A stretch of 64,000 nt of DNA from Bacillus smithii (GTDB lineage Bacteria > Bacillota > Bacilli > Bacillales > DSM-4216). Made by a program: the position numbers and the translations under genes. Numbering within the stretch: the stretch's first letter is position 1; the number at the start of each line of letters is the position of its first letter. The stretch spans positions 1,344,001 through 1,408,000 of the forward strand of contig NZ_CP012024.1 in NCBI RefSeq assembly GCF_001050115.1. The letters run 5' to 3'. Of the stretch, positions 1 to 9,365 are shown one piece after another. The notes below the pieces were generated by a model. That model was not told the origin of the DNA, ran no database searches, and worked only from the letters and a program-made list of their open reading frames with translations.

Positions 1-415
1 CATCAACACGAACTTAAAAGGTGTCTTTTTATGTACAAAGGCAGCAGCACGGGCCATGATGAAGAAAAGAAGTGGTCGCATTATCAATATTTCCTCTATT
101 GTCGGGATTACTGGAAATCCAGGTCAAGCGAATTATGTGGCAGCCAAGTCAGGGGTAATCGGTTTAACCAAAACCACCGCGAAGGAGTTTGCTTCGAGGG
201 GAATTACGGTCAATGCGATCGCGCCTGGATTTATATCTACTGATATGACAGAAGACCTGCCAGAAGAAGTAAAAGAAGCCATGATCAAACAAGTTCCTCT
301 TGCTCGAATAGGGGAGCCGAAAGAGATTGCAAGAGTGGCCTTATTTTTGGCGTCGCCTGATTCCAGTTATATGACTGGGCAAATATTGCGGGTTGACGGT
401 GGAATGGGCATGTGA
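1..415 (+). CDS. fabG: 3-oxoacyl-[acyl-carrier-protein] reductase, 3' part
   Basis: This is the C-terminal part of the NADPH-dependent ketoreductase of fatty acid elongation. The window begins inside the gene; the reading frame runs from base 2 to the TGA at 413-415. Visible short-chain dehydrogenase features are the strand around INISSIVG, which supplies the catalytic Ser, the YVAAK segment, which holds the catalytic Tyr and Lys, and the C-terminal [12 protein letters not shown] typical of bacterial FabG. The neighbour acpP encodes the protein that carries its substrate, as in the Bacillus plsX-fabD-fabG-acpP cluster. The N-terminal Rossmann glycine motif lies outside the window. Confidence 0.96.
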   Translation, partial: INTNLKGVFLCTKAAARAMMKKRSGRIINISSIVGITGNPGQANYVAAKSGVIGLTKTTAKEFASRGITVNAIAPGFISTDMTEDLPEEVKEAMIKQVPLARIGEPKEIARVALFLASPDSSYMTGQILRVDGGMGM

Positions 416-456
416 TATAAGAGTTAAGTCGAAGTATTTGAGGGGAGGTGAGTAGA

Positions 457-690
457 ATGGACGACGTTTTAGAGCGTGTAACTAAAATTGTTGTGGACCG
501 CCTAGGAGTGGAAGCATCTCAAGTGACGCTTGATGCTTCTTTTAAAGAAGACCTTGGTGCTGATTCTCTTGACGTAGTAGAACTTGTCATGGAATTGGAA
601 GATGAATTTGAAATGGAAATTTCTGACGAAGAAGCTGAAAAAATCGTAACAGTCGGTGATGCTGTTAATTACATAAAAAGTAAACAATAA
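457..690 (+). CDS. acpP: acyl carrier protein
   Basis: This is a 77-residue acidic protein that carries acyl chains on 4'-phosphopantetheine during fatty acid and phospholipid synthesis. The attachment Ser sits in the [10 protein letters not shown] motif at about residue 37. Length equals the usual Bacillus protein. A GTG at 448 is in frame, but the strong ribosome-binding site GGGGAGGTG (441-450) fits the ATG at 457 and would overlap the GTG. It lies 41 bases after fabG and is followed by a terminator, so it is probably the last gene of the fatty acid operon. Confidence 0.97.
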   Translation: MDDVLERVTKIVVDRLGVEASQVTLDASFKEDLGADSLDVVELVMELEDEFEMEISDEEAEKIVTVGDAVNYIKSKQ

Positions 691-705
691 TCGTCAGAAG
701 TTTAA

Positions 706-747
706 AGCGGTCGCTCGTCCTTCCAAAGGAGGCGGCTGCTTTTTTTT
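706..747 (+). terminator. rho-independent terminator after acpP
   Basis: AGCGGTCGCT pairs with GGCGGCTGCT (three G-U pairs). A second inner stem, TCCTT/AAGGA, follows, and the hairpin is succeeded by a run of eight T. Confidence 0.85.
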
Positions 748-1148
748 GTAAGAATCTTTGTTTCAAACACATTTATTCCCATATACGATTTTTTCTAATC
801 CTCCTGTATACATATCGCAAATGGCAATTGTTTAACGGAAGAAATGACATTTCACATTCCATTAGTCAGAACACACGAAGGATCAACGATGATCGTCTTT
901 CCAAAACAAATGATTGAATGTCCATGACCATAATGCTCGAAAAGTTCAACTAGTCATCAGTTTTTTTCATTAACTCTGATGAAAGTTGCACTTTTACACT
1001 GATTATTTCAGAAGGCTCTGTGCCGAAAAGAAAATTGGGAAAACATTTTGCGCTGAAAGGATATTTCGTCTAAACTTGTTATGTGAGTGAAGATGGAGGC
1101 ATTCAGACTAAGAAGTTTTTCATTTTATGCTAGTGGAGGAACTTTGTA
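748..1148 (+). other. 400-bp spacer between acpP and rnc
   Basis: No gene-like reading frame is visible on either strand. The spacer is AT-rich and contains a candidate promoter near its right end and the GGAGGA ribosome-binding site of rnc just before 1149. I see no recognisable RNA gene or gene remnant. Confidence 0.6.
1048..1076 (+). promoter_or_regulatory. candidate sigma-A promoter for rnc
   Basis: TTGCGC (1048-1053) and TAAACT (1071-1076) are separated by 17 bases, about 70 bases upstream of the rnc start. The match is partial but the spacing is ideal, and the upstream terminator means rnc needs its own promoter. Confidence 0.45.
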
Positions 1149-1880
1149 ATGAGGAAACAATCCAAAGAAGACAAGAGAATAGAAGAGCAGCGATTTCGGC
1201 AGCTGCAAAAGAAGCTTGAAATTGATTTTCATGATCAAAGCCTTTTAATGCAAGCCTTTACCCATTCATCTTATGTGAATGAGCATCGAAAAAAGCCAAA
1301 CGATGATAACGAAAGGTTGGAGTTTTTAGGAGATGCAGTGCTGGAACTGACGGTATCCAATTATTTATTCAACAAATATCCTTTCATGAGCGAAGGTGAA
1401 TTAACAAAGCTGCGTGCGGCGGTTGTATGTGAACCTTCCCTTGTCGGATTCTCCAACGAACTGCAATTCGGTCAATACATTCGATTGGGAAAAGGAGAAG
1501 AGATGACTGGAGGACGAACGCGGCCTGCTTTGCTCGCTGATGTGTTTGAAGCGTTCATAGGGGCTCTTTATCTTGATCAAGGATTAGAGGTCGTTGTCCA
1601 GTTTTTAGAAAAAATCGTGTTTCCTAAAATCGATGCCGGTGCTTTTTCTCATGTGATGGATTTTAAAACTCAGCTTCAGGAAATGGTTCAAAGGGACGGA
1701 AACGGTATTTTAACGTATCGTATACTGCAAGAAAAAGGACCGGCCCATCATCGGGAATTTGTTTCTGAAGTTGCCTTAAACGGTCAGGTTCTCGGCGTAG
1801 GGACAGGGCGGTCTAAGAAAGAAGCGGAGCAGCGTGCCGCCGAACAAGCATTGTCTAAACTAAAACAAAATCAGAAATGA
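1149..1880 (+). CDS. rnc: ribonuclease III
   Basis: This double-strand-specific endoribonuclease processes rRNA precursors, the 4.5S-like scRNA and structured mRNAs. It has 243 residues, close to the usual length. The catalytic domain shows the signature [11 protein letters not shown] (residues 55-65) and a second acidic helix in [19 protein letters not shown] double-stranded RNA-binding domain occupies about residues 165-240, ending in the helix [14 protein letters not shown]. The ATG at 1149 follows GGAGGA with good spacing. smc starts 14 bases downstream, so the two are cotranscribed, as in B. subtilis. Confidence 0.97.
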   Translation: MRKQSKEDKRIEEQRFRQLQKKLEIDFHDQSLLMQAFTHSSYVNEHRKKPNDDNERLEFLGDAVLELTVSNYLFNKYPFMSEGELTKLRAAVVCEPSLVGFSNELQFGQYIRLGKGEEMTGGRTRPALLADVFEAFIGALYLDQGLEVVVQFLEKIVFPKIDAGAFSHVMDFKTQLQEMVQRDGNGILTYRILQEKGPAHHREFVSEVALNGQVLGVGTGRSKKEAEQRAAEQALSKLKQNQK

Positions 1881-1894
1881 CAGGGGGAAAATAA

Positions 1895-4800
1895 ATGTTC
1901 CTCAAACGATTGGAGATCGTTGGCTTTAAATCGTTTGCTGACAGAATCACCATTGATTTTGTTCCTGGTATAACAGCAGTGGTTGGGCCAAACGGGTCGG
2001 GGAAAAGCAATATTACCGATGCCGTCAGGTGGGTATTAGGAGAGCATTCTGCAAAGTCGCTCCGCGGATCAAAGATGGAAGATGTTATTTTTGCTGGAAG
2101 TGATACCCGAAAAGCCTTAAATTTTGCGGAAGTTACGTTAGTTCTCGATAATGAAGATGAATTTTTGCCGCTGGAATATAATGAAATCAGTGTCACTAGA
2201 AGGGTGACTCGATCTGGTGAAAGCGAGTTTTTTATTAACAAACAGCCATGCCGATTGAGAGACATTGTCGAGTTGTTCATGGATTCCGGTCTTGGCAGGG
2301 AAGCTTTTTCTATGATAGGACAGGGCCGCGTAGAAGAAATTTTGAACAGCAAGCCGGAAGACAGACGAAGCATTTTTGAAGAAGCAGCGGGAGTGTTGAA
2401 ATACAAAACGCGCAAAAAAAAGGCAGAGGCCAGATTGGCTGAAACGGAAGAAAATCTGAACAGGGTCAATGACATTTTGCACGAACTGGAACACCAAGTA
2501 GAGCCGCTCAAAATTCAAGCTTCTATCGCCAAAGATTATCTTCAGAAAAAAGAGGATTTAGAAAAGGTGGAAGTGGCTTGCATCGTTTATGAGATTGAAG
2601 AATTACATAAGCGATGGGAAAAATTGAGCAGCGAGCTGGATAGTCATAAAAAAGATGAAATGGCTCGATCGGCCGAAATTCAAAAAAAGGAAGCTAGGCT
2701 TGCGGAGTTGAGGGATCGGCTGACGGCATTGGATGAATCCATTAGTGATTTGCAAAATGTTTTGTTGGCGGCCAGTGAAGAATTGGAGAAACTGGAAGGG
2801 CAAAAAAAGGTATTAATAGAAAGAAAGAAAAATGCGGCTCAAAACGAAAGCCAATTAAGGCAAAATGTTATCGAACTTACAGAACGTCTTCAATCTTTGC
2901 AAAACGAAAAAGAGCTTCTCAAACAAGAAACGGAAAACTGTAAAGAGGAAGCGCTCGCCTTAAAACAATCACTCGCTGATAAACAAAAACAATTAAACGA
3001 GCTGGCCGACGACGTAGACGAACGGATTGATTCATTAAAAACCGATTATATCGATCATTTAAACAATCAAGCGTCTATCAAAAATGAGCTGCAGTACATT
3101 GAACAGCAATGGCAGCAATATGAAGCTCGCCAACAAAGGCTGACGAAGGAAAACGAAAAATATTTAAGCTCTCGTACTGAATTTGAAAACGAAAGAAAAA
3201 ATTTAGAAAACGAGTTGAAACGAATTGAACTTGAGTTGAATCAGCACATTCATTCTTTCCAAACGGAAAAACGAACGCTTGAAGCACAGAAACAAAAATA
3301 TGCGAAATTGGAATCGAATTTATATCAAGCCTATAAAATTCTGCAGCAAGCCAAGTCTCGTAAAGAAATGCTCGAAACGATGGAAGAAGAGTATGCCGGC
3401 TTTTTCCAAGGCGTAAAAGAAGTTTTGAAAGCTAAAAATTCGGTTCTTCATGGAATTGAAGGAGCGGTGGCTGAACTGATTGAAGTCCCGAAAGAATTGG
3501 AAAAGGCCATCGAGACAGCTCTCGGCAGTGCCACGCAGCACATCGTGACGGTGGACGAGCGTTCTGCCCGTGAAGCTATCGGATTTTTGAAGAAGCATCA
3601 TTACGGCAGGGCGACTTTTTTGCCGTTGAATATCATAAAAGGCAAATCGATTTCCAATGACCTGATTGCATTGCTGCGATCGGATAGCCGTTTTGTCGGA
3701 ATTGCGGCAGAATTGATTCGTTGTGAAGATAAATATCGTGACATCATTTCCAATTTGTTAGGAAATGTTGTGATCACAACGGATTTAAAAGCAGCTAATG
3801 ATCTGGCTAAAAAACTTGGATACCGATTGCGGATGGTAACGCTTGATGGCGATGTCGTCAACCCCGGAGGTTCCATGACAGGAGGAGCAGTTAAACAAAA
3901 GAATGCTTCCATTTTAAGTCGCAAAAATGAGCTGGAATCTTTAAAGCAGGAAATCGAAATCATGGAACAAAAAACAACGGAGGCGGAAAAAAAGGTAAAG
4001 GAATTAAAATCGGAAATCCAATCCCGCGAATCTCATTTGGAAGAAATGCGAAAAGATGGGGAAAAGCTTCGTTTGCAGCAGCAAGAATGGAAAGCCAAAT
4101 GGCGTGAAAACGAAATGGCCTTTGAGAATCTAAATGAAAAACTGGCCGTGTACGATTTGGAAAAATCGGAATACGAGCGGGAAAAACAAGCGTTGACAGA
4201 GCGAAAAGAGTCTTTGCTTCGATCTCTTGAAAATACAGAATCTGCGTTGAAGAAAATCAATGCTGAATTAGAACGTCTGACAGAGCAGAAATATCATGAG
4301 AAAGAATCAAAAGAAAAACTGCAAAGTGAAATCAGCGATTTGAAAGCATTATTGGCGGTTAAAAATGAGCAGCTTAACGCACGCAAAAAAGAACTTCAAA
4401 GAGTAGAAACGGAGATTGAAGTAGCATCCAACAAACAAAAGCAATTGGAAAACGATTTGAACGATCTGCAGTCCGAAATGGTGAACAGTGAAGACGGGGA
4501 AGTTCAAGTGGAAGCAGCTGCTAAGCAAAAATCCCAAGATAAGGAAGAGACAGCACGTCTCATCTCATTGAGAAGGGAAGAACGATTCAAGCTTCAGCAA
4601 ATCATTGAAGATGAAGAACTTGAATTAAAAGAATTAAAACGAATTCACAAAGGTCTTGTCGAAGTTGTTCAAGATGAAGAAGTAAAGATTAATCGTTTGG
4701 ATGTCGAACTAGAAAACCGTCTTTCCGTTTTAAATCAAGAATACAAGCTGACATTTGAAGCGGCAAAAGAACATTATCCGCTTACGATTCCCATTGAAGA

Positions 4801-5461
4801 AGCTCGCAAGCAATTAAAACTAATCAAATTGGCGATTGAGGAATTAGGGACGGTCAATTTGGGAGCGATAGATGAGTATAAGCGGATTTCCGAACGTTAT
4901 TCCTTTTTGTTGGAACAAAAAAATGATCTTCAAGAAGCGAAAGAAACACTCTATCGTGTGATCTCCGAGATGGATGAAGAAATGGCTCGACGTTTCGAAG
5001 AGACCTTCACTGCTGTACGTAAACAATTTGGCTCGGTTTTTTCGCAATTGTTTGGTGGAGGAAGAGCTGAATTAAAATTAACAGATCCTGAGCATATGTT
5101 GACTACCGGTATTGAAATAATTGCTCAGCCTCCAGGAAAAAAACTGCAAAATTTGGGGCTTCTCTCCGGCGGAGAACGGGCGCTTACGGCCATTGCATTG
5201 CTCTTTTCGATTTTAAAAGTACGTCCCGTTCCATTTTGCATTATGGACGAAGTAGAAGCAGCGCTTGACGAAGCCAATGTCTATCGCTTCAGCCGTTATT
5301 TAAAGCAATTCAGCGAAGAAACACAGTTTATTGTCATCACTCACCGAAAAGGTACAATGGAAGAAGCCGATGTGCTGTATGGAGTCACAATGCAAGAATC
5401 AGGAGTATCAAAGCTCGTTTCCGTCCGGTTGGAAGAAACGAAGGAATTGTTAAAAGTGTAA
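1895..5461 (+). CDS. smc: chromosome partition protein SMC
   Basis: This 1188-residue condensin ATPase works with ScpA/ScpB to organise and segregate the chromosome. The N-terminal head has Walker A GPNGSGKSN (residues 31-39). Two long coiled coils, rich in E, K, Q and L, flank a hinge near residues 520-660. The C-terminal head has the signature LLSGGERAL and Walker B PFCIMDEVEAALDEANV. Length matches B. subtilis Smc (1186) and I see no break in the frame. The gene sits between rnc and ftsY. Start ATG follows the GGGGGAA-type site directly after rnc. Confidence 0.98.
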   Translation: MFLKRLEIVGFKSFADRITIDFVPGITAVVGPNGSGKSNITDAVRWVLGEHSAKSLRGSKMEDVIFAGSDTRKALNFAEVTLVLDNEDEFLPLEYNEISVTRRVTRSGESEFFINKQPCRLRDIVELFMDSGLGREAFSMIGQGRVEEILNSKPEDRRSIFEEAAGVLKYKTRKKKAEARLAETEENLNRVNDILHELEHQVEPLKIQASIAKDYLQKKEDLEKVEVACIVYEIEELHKRWEKLSSELDSHKKDEMARSAEIQKKEARLAELRDRLTALDESISDLQNVLLAASEELEKLEGQKKVLIERKKNAAQNESQLRQNVIELTERLQSLQNEKELLKQETENCKEEALALKQSLADKQKQLNELADDVDERIDSLKTDYIDHLNNQASIKNELQYIEQQWQQYEARQQRLTKENEKYLSSRTEFENERKNLENELKRIELELNQHIHSFQTEKRTLEAQKQKYAKLESNLYQAYKILQQAKSRKEMLETMEEEYAGFFQGVKEVLKAKNSVLHGIEGAVAELIEVPKELEKAIETALGSATQHIVTVDERSAREAIGFLKKHHYGRATFLPLNIIKGKSISNDLIALLRSDSRFVGIAAELIRCEDKYRDIISNLLGNVVITTDLKAANDLAKKLGYRLRMVTLDGDVVNPGGSMTGGAVKQKNASILSRKNELESLKQEIEIMEQKTTEAEKKVKELKSEIQSRESHLEEMRKDGEKLRLQQQEWKAKWRENEMAFENLNEKLAVYDLEKSEYEREKQALTERKESLLRSLENTESALKKINAELERLTEQKYHEKESKEKLQSEISDLKALLAVKNEQLNARKKELQRVETEIEVASNKQKQLENDLNDLQSEMVNSEDGEVQVEAAAKQKSQDKEETARLISLRREERFKLQQIIEDEELELKELKRIHKGLVEVVQDEEVKINRLDVELENRLSVLNQEYKLTFEAAKEHYPLTIPIEEARKQLKLIKLAIEELGTVNLGAIDEYKRISERYSFLLEQKNDLQEAKETLYRVISEMDEEMARRFEETFTAVRKQFGSVFSQLFGGGRAELKLTDPEHMLTTGIEIIAQPPGKKLQNLGLLSGGERALTAIALLFSILKVRPVPFCIMDEVEAALDEANVYRFSRYLKQFSEETQFIVITHRKGTMEEADVLYGVTMQESGVSKLVSVRLEETKELLKV

Positions 5462-5623
5462 GAAACACTTTTTCTTAATGTCTCATTTTGAACTTTTTCT
5501 TTTAAGAATCAAGCAATCTTCTGTTTAAGTCCAAATTCGATTTTTATTCAGAATACAAAGGTTTGTTTTGAAGGTAAAAAGAAGCGCAAAGACTCTGGTA
5601 GTATGAGTAAAGGAAGTGAAATG

Positions 5624-6616
5624 ATGAGCTTTTTTCAAAAACTAAAATCAAAATTTACGAAATCAACGGATACTGTAACAGAAAAATTCAAGAGCGGTTT
5701 GTCGAAAACAAGAAATGGATTTTCGAGTAAAATCAACGATTTGATCGCCCGCTATCGGAAAGTGGACGAGGAGTTTTTTGAGGAATTGGAAGAAATTATG
5801 ATCAGTGCCGATGTCGGTGTTCAAACCGTGATGGAACTGGTGGAAGAGCTGAAAATGGAGGCCAAACGCCGTAAAATTCAAGACTCTGCTGAATTGCAAG
5901 ATGTGATTGTGGAAAAACTCGTGGAGATTTATCAAGGGGGAGATGAAACCCTTCATGACCTCAATCTCCAGAAAGACAGTCTGACAGTTATTTTATTTGT
6001 CGGCGTGAATGGGGTCGGCAAAACGACAACGATAGGGAAGCTGGCCCATAAATTTAAAAATGAAGGAAAATCAGTGCTTCTGGCTGCAGGTGATACGTTC
6101 CGCGCCGGAGCCATTGAACAATTGGAAGTATGGGGGGAAAGGGTCGGAGTCGATGTGATCAAACAGACTGAAGGTTCGGACCCAGCTGCTGTCATGTTTG
6201 ACGCCATCAAAGCAGCAAAAGCGAGAAAAGTAGACGTTCTCCTTTGCGATACGGCTGGACGCCTGCAAAATAAAGTGAACTTGATGAAGGAATTAGAAAA
6301 AGTGAAACGCGTGATCGAAAGGGAAGTGCCCGGGGCTCCTCATGAAGTGCTTCTCGTTTTAGATGCCACAACCGGCCAAAATGCACTGATCCAAGCAAAA
6401 ACCTTTAAAGAAGCTACCCAAGTCACAGGAATTGTGTTGACCAAGCTGGATGGCACGGCGAAAGGGGGCATCGTGCTGGCGATACGAAATGAATTGCAAA
6501 TTCCGGTAAAATTTGTTGGACTTGGTGAAAAAATGGATGATTTGCAGGAGTTTGATGTTGAAAAGTATGTATACGGATTATTTTCCGACCTTATGAAAGA
6601 GGATTCCACCAACTGA
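5624..6616 (+). CDS. ftsY: signal recognition particle receptor FtsY
   Basis: This membrane-associated SRP GTPase receives ribosome-SRP complexes for co-translational insertion. It has 330 residues, with a short N-terminal region, an N domain, and a G domain with P-loop GVNGVGKTTT (about 127-136), DTAGRLQNK and TKLDGTAKGG. Earlier in-frame ATGs at 5603 and 5621 exist. I prefer 5624 because it gives MSFFQKLK, like the B. subtilis start, and places AAAGGAAG at a normal distance. A 160-bp spacer after smc shows no clear terminator. A long hairpin terminator follows the gene. Confidence 0.95.
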   Translation: MSFFQKLKSKFTKSTDTVTEKFKSGLSKTRNGFSSKINDLIARYRKVDEEFFEELEEIMISADVGVQTVMELVEELKMEAKRRKIQDSAELQDVIVEKLVEIYQGGDETLHDLNLQKDSLTVILFVGVNGVGKTTTIGKLAHKFKNEGKSVLLAAGDTFRAGAIEQLEVWGERVGVDVIKQTEGSDPAAVMFDAIKAAKARKVDVLLCDTAGRLQNKVNLMKELEKVKRVIEREVPGAPHEVLLVLDATTGQNALIQAKTFKEATQVTGIVLTKLDGTAKGGIVLAIRNELQIPVKFVGLGEKMDDLQEFDVEKYVYGLFSDLMKEDSTN

Positions 6617-6655
6617 CGTTTTGGGGGAGAGGCAGGAATAAAGGCTTCTTCTAAT

Positions 6656-6724
6656 ACCGTTTGAGCCGCAGCTGGGACTATCCGGTCAGATGGAAATAAA
6701 CAGTCTATGGCTCAAACGGTTTTT
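6656..6724 (+). terminator. terminator after ftsY
   Basis: Perfect 12-bp arms ACCGTTTGAGCC (6656-6667) and GGCTCAAACGGT (6709-6720) enclose a loop of about 41 bases and are followed by TTTT. The large loop is unusual, but the arm match and T-run support termination. Confidence 0.75.
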
Positions 6725-6819
6725 CGCTTTTGAAATAAGGGGAATGGGAGCTCCATGAGTTCCTTTATCGCCAAAAAGCGCTTTATATTCTGTCGTCAGG
6801 CACATGCAAGGGAATTTCC

Positions 6820-6848
6820 TTGACATTTGAAGTCATTCAAAGTACACT
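6820..6848 (+). promoter_or_regulatory. sigma-A promoter for ylxM-ffh
   Basis: A perfect TTGACA -35 (6820-6825), a 17-base spacer and TACACT (6843-6848) lie 48 bases upstream of ylxM and downstream of the ftsY terminator. Confidence 0.75.
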
Positions 6849-6896
6849 GAAATAGTGTAAAGGAATTCCACTTAACAACGAAAAGAGGGGAATGGC

Positions 6897-7229
6897 ATGC
6901 TGGAAAAAACAACGAGAATGAATTTCTTGTATGATTTTTATCAATCGTTGTTGACTCCAAAGCAGCGTAATTATATGGCCCTCTATTACCTCGATGATTA
7001 CTCGTTGGGGGAAATAGCAGAAGAATATGGTATAAGCCGTCAAGCGGTTTATGATAACATTAAACGGACAGAAGCCATGCTGGAAGAATATGAAGAAAAA
7101 TTGTCTTTATTCAAAAAGTTTCAAATGAGGACTGAACTGTTTCAACAATTAAAGAATGCCATCTCTTCTGACAACCATTCAAAAGAGCAGTTGCTCGAGT
7201 TGGTGGAACAATTGGAGAGGTTGGAGTAG
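6897..7229 (+). CDS. ylxM: YlxM-type helix-turn-helix protein of the SRP locus
   Basis: This is a 110-residue protein of the UPF0122 family. The helix-turn-helix [20 protein letters not shown] (about residues 40-59) resembles sigma factor region 4. Family members are encoded directly before ffh in Firmicutes, and in streptococci YlxM has been linked to modulating SRP assembly and GTPase activity. Here only the position (29 bases before ffh) and the motif support a role in the SRP pathway. The start is ATG 6897 after GAGGGG. Confidence 0.9.
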   Translation: MLEKTTRMNFLYDFYQSLLTPKQRNYMALYYLDDYSLGEIAEEYGISRQAVYDNIKRTEAMLEEYEEKLSLFKKFQMRTELFQQLKNAISSDNHSKEQLLELVEQLERLE

Positions 7230-7258
7230 ATTTTTTATAAAGAAAGGAGGCGGCAGCA

Positions 7259-8599
7259 TTGGCTTTTGAAGGATTGGCCGAGCGTTTGCAAAACACCATT
7301 CAAAAAATCCGCGGCAAAGGAAAAGTATCCGAAGCGGATGTGAAAGAGATGATGAGAGAAGTTCGTTTAGCGCTTTTGGAAGCAGACGTCAACTTTAAAG
7401 TTGTAAAGGACTTTGTAAAAAAAGTGAGCGAACGCGCCGTTGGCCAAGAAGTGATGAAGAGTCTGACTCCCGGCCAACAAGTCATCAAAGTCGTTAAGGA
7501 AGAATTGACCGAGCTGATGGGCGGTGAACAGAGCCAAATTGCCGTTGCGAAGCGCCCTCCGACTGTTGTGATGATGGTCGGTCTCCAAGGAGCGGGGAAA
7601 ACGACGACAACAGGCAAGCTGGCTAACCTTTTGAGGAAAAAATACAACCGCAAGCCGTTGCTGGTCGCTGCGGATATTTACCGTCCTGCTGCCATCAAGC
7701 AGTTGGAAACTCTCGGCAAACAGCTGAATATGCCTGTCTTTTCTCTCGGCGATCAAGTCAGCCCGGTGGAAATTGCCCAAAAGGCGATTGAAAAAGCAAA
7801 AGAAGAGCATTATGACTATGTTTTAATTGATACCGCCGGTCGGCTCCATATTGATGAAAATTTGATGGAAGAATTAAAACAAATCCAGTCTTTGACCAAG
7901 CCTGAGGAAATTTTTCTTGTCGTTGATGCGATGACAGGGCAGGATGCTGTCAATGTCGCTCAAAGCTTTGATGAGCAGCTTGGCATCACCGGCGTCATCT
8001 TAACCAAGCTGGACGGGGATACACGCGGAGGGGCAGCCTTATCGATTCGTTCGGTAACCGGCAAGCCCATCAAATTTGCCGGAATGGGCGAGAAAATGGA
8101 TGCTCTTGAACCTTTCCATCCGGAACGAATGGCATCGCGCATTCTCGGAATGGGAGATGTGCTGACATTAATTGAAAAAGCGCAGGCTTCCGTTGACGAA
8201 GAGAAAGCAAAACAGCTTGAACAAAAAATCCGAACGATGTCATTTACACTCGATGATTTTCTTGACCAATTGGGCCAAGTCCGCTCGATGGGTCCACTCG
8301 ATGAATTATTAAAAATGATCCCCGGAATGAACAGGATCAAAGGGCTGAACAACATTCAAATTGATGAAAAGCAAATCAGCCATGTGGAAGCGATTATTCG
8401 CTCAATGACAAAAGAAGAGAAAGAGCATCCGGAAATTATCAACTCCAGTCGAAGAAAACGTATCGCAAAAGGAAGCGGTACAACCATTCAAGAAGTCAAT
8501 CGGCTGTTGAAACAATTTGAAGAAATGAAAAAAATGATGAAACAAATGACCAGCATGCAAAAAGGAAAGAAAAAGGGCTTCAAATTCCCTTTTATGTAA
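7259..8599 (+). CDS. ffh: signal recognition particle protein Ffh
   Basis: This SRP54 homologue binds signal sequences and the SRP RNA and docks with FtsY. It has 446 residues, equal to B. subtilis Ffh. The NG domain shows P-loop GLQGAGKTTTTGKLA (about 108-122), DTAGRLHIDE and TKLDGDTRGGAAL. The C-terminal M domain carries the SRP-RNA-binding helix with GSGTT and a methionine-rich tail. The start codon is TTG, preceded by an excellent AAAGGAGG (7242-7249). It is cotranscribed with ylxM. Confidence 0.97.
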   Translation: MAFEGLAERLQNTIQKIRGKGKVSEADVKEMMREVRLALLEADVNFKVVKDFVKKVSERAVGQEVMKSLTPGQQVIKVVKEELTELMGGEQSQIAVAKRPPTVVMMVGLQGAGKTTTTGKLANLLRKKYNRKPLLVAADIYRPAAIKQLETLGKQLNMPVFSLGDQVSPVEIAQKAIEKAKEEHYDYVLIDTAGRLHIDENLMEELKQIQSLTKPEEIFLVVDAMTGQDAVNVAQSFDEQLGITGVILTKLDGDTRGGAALSIRSVTGKPIKFAGMGEKMDALEPFHPERMASRILGMGDVLTLIEKAQASVDEEKAKQLEQKIRTMSFTLDDFLDQLGQVRSMGPLDELLKMIPGMNRIKGLNNIQIDEKQISHVEAIIRSMTKEEKEHPEIINSSRRKRIAKGSGTTIQEVNRLLKQFEEMKKMMKQMTSMQKGKKKGFKFPFM

Positions 8600-8732
8600 C
8601 GCGATGAGCGGCCCGTAACTATTTCACCCTTTTCATGTGAGATCTATGATGTTTTACTTTTACGGGTCTTGATCTAAACACTTTTAAATTGTAAGTTTTT
8701 TGAGGCAATATTCATGTGTTAAGAAAAAACAC

Positions 8733-8762
8733 TTTACAAGCAATAGGATTTTTTGATAACAT
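8733..8762 (+). promoter_or_regulatory. candidate promoter for rpsP operon
   Basis: TTTACA (8733-8738) and TAACAT (8757-8762) are separated by 18 bases, about 38 bases before the rpsP start. No clear terminator was found for ffh, so read-through is also possible. Confidence 0.4.
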
Positions 8763-8799
8763 ACTATCTTGTGTGAAACTATTCGGAGGTGCATTAATC

Positions 8800-9072
8800 A
8801 TGGCAGTAAAAATTCGTTTAAAACGTATGGGGGCAAAAAAAGCTCCGTTCTATCGTATTGTAGTGGCAGATTCTCGTTTTCCTCGCGATGGCCGTTCTAT
8901 TGAAACCATCGGAACATACAATCCGTTGACTCAACCGGCTCAAGTCGAAATTAACGAAGAATTGGCGCTTAAATGGTTGCAAAACGGTGCAAAACCGTCT
9001 GACACAGTTCGCAACCTTTTCTCTCAAAAAGGAATTATGGAAAAATTCCACAACGCTAAATACGGCAAATAA
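8800..9072 (+). CDS. rpsP: 30S ribosomal protein S16
   Basis: This 90-residue small-subunit protein is the usual Bacillus length. It begins [19 protein letters not shown] and contains the family segment [14 protein letters not shown]. An upstream in-frame ATG at 8716 would add 28 residues foreign to the family. CGGAGGTG at 8784-8791 fits the ATG at 8800. It leads the cluster rpsP-(khpA remnant)-ylqD-rimM-trmD-rplS, which joins ribosome assembly with tRNA modification. Confidence 0.97.
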   Translation: MAVKIRLKRMGAKKAPFYRIVVADSRFPRDGRSIETIGTYNPLTQPAQVEINEELALKWLQNGAKPSDTVRNLFSQKGIMEKFHNAKYGK

Positions 9073-9074
9073 GA

Positions 9075-9294
9075 ATAATTGAATTCATTCTTGCCGTTGA
9101 CCAACCTTTCGCGGACCACTCGGAAAAAGCTCCGTGTCGATCCGCGAAGAAAGGTTTCTAGCCTTTCCAATGGACCGGCTGATACCGGAAAAGTGGTTGA
9201 AAAATACGGACGTATGGTGAAAACCATCCGGACTGTTCTTTAGGCAGCTAGTGCTGATATAAAGGAAAAAGTATATTTGGAAATTGCCGAAAAA
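9075..9294 (+). pseudogene. khpA: decayed KH-domain RNA-binding protein KhpA (YlqC)
   Basis: In Bacillus the 76-81-residue KhpA lies exactly here, between rpsP and ylqD. No open frame of that size exists, but pieces of the protein can be read. One frame from about 9075 gives IIEFIL, then QPFADHSEKA, resembling the family N terminus (LIExIV, then PLVDHPE). Another frame from 9181 gives DTGKVVEKYGRMVKTIRTVL, a TAG stop (9241-9243), then AASADIKEKVYLEIAEKG, matching the family C terminus. Lesions seen are no start codon with a ribosome site, a frame change, an in-frame stop, and loss of the first glycine of the GxxG RNA-binding loop. Identification rests on the C-terminal half and synteny; the N-terminal match is weaker. 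Confidence 0.8.
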
Positions 9295-9316
9295 GGGAGG
9301 GGAAACCTCCCTTTTT
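9295..9316 (+). terminator. terminator downstream of khpA remnant
   Basis: GGGAGG and CCTCCC pair around the loop GGAAA and are followed by TTTTT. It lies between the remnant and ylqD, so it may separate or attenuate the two halves of the cluster. Confidence 0.8.
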
Positions 9317-9365
9317 GTATAGGAGTCGTGATCAGCCTATTGGGGGCAATCTCGGAGGTGTCCCG

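Noticed and set aside
31-243. 70-codon frame at the left edge
   Set aside because: It is out of frame with the clear fabG coding sequence.
1855-2511. 218-codon frame on the - strand opposite rnc/smc
   Set aside because: It is a shadow of the smc reading frame; the + strand frame encodes the unmistakable Walker A motif.
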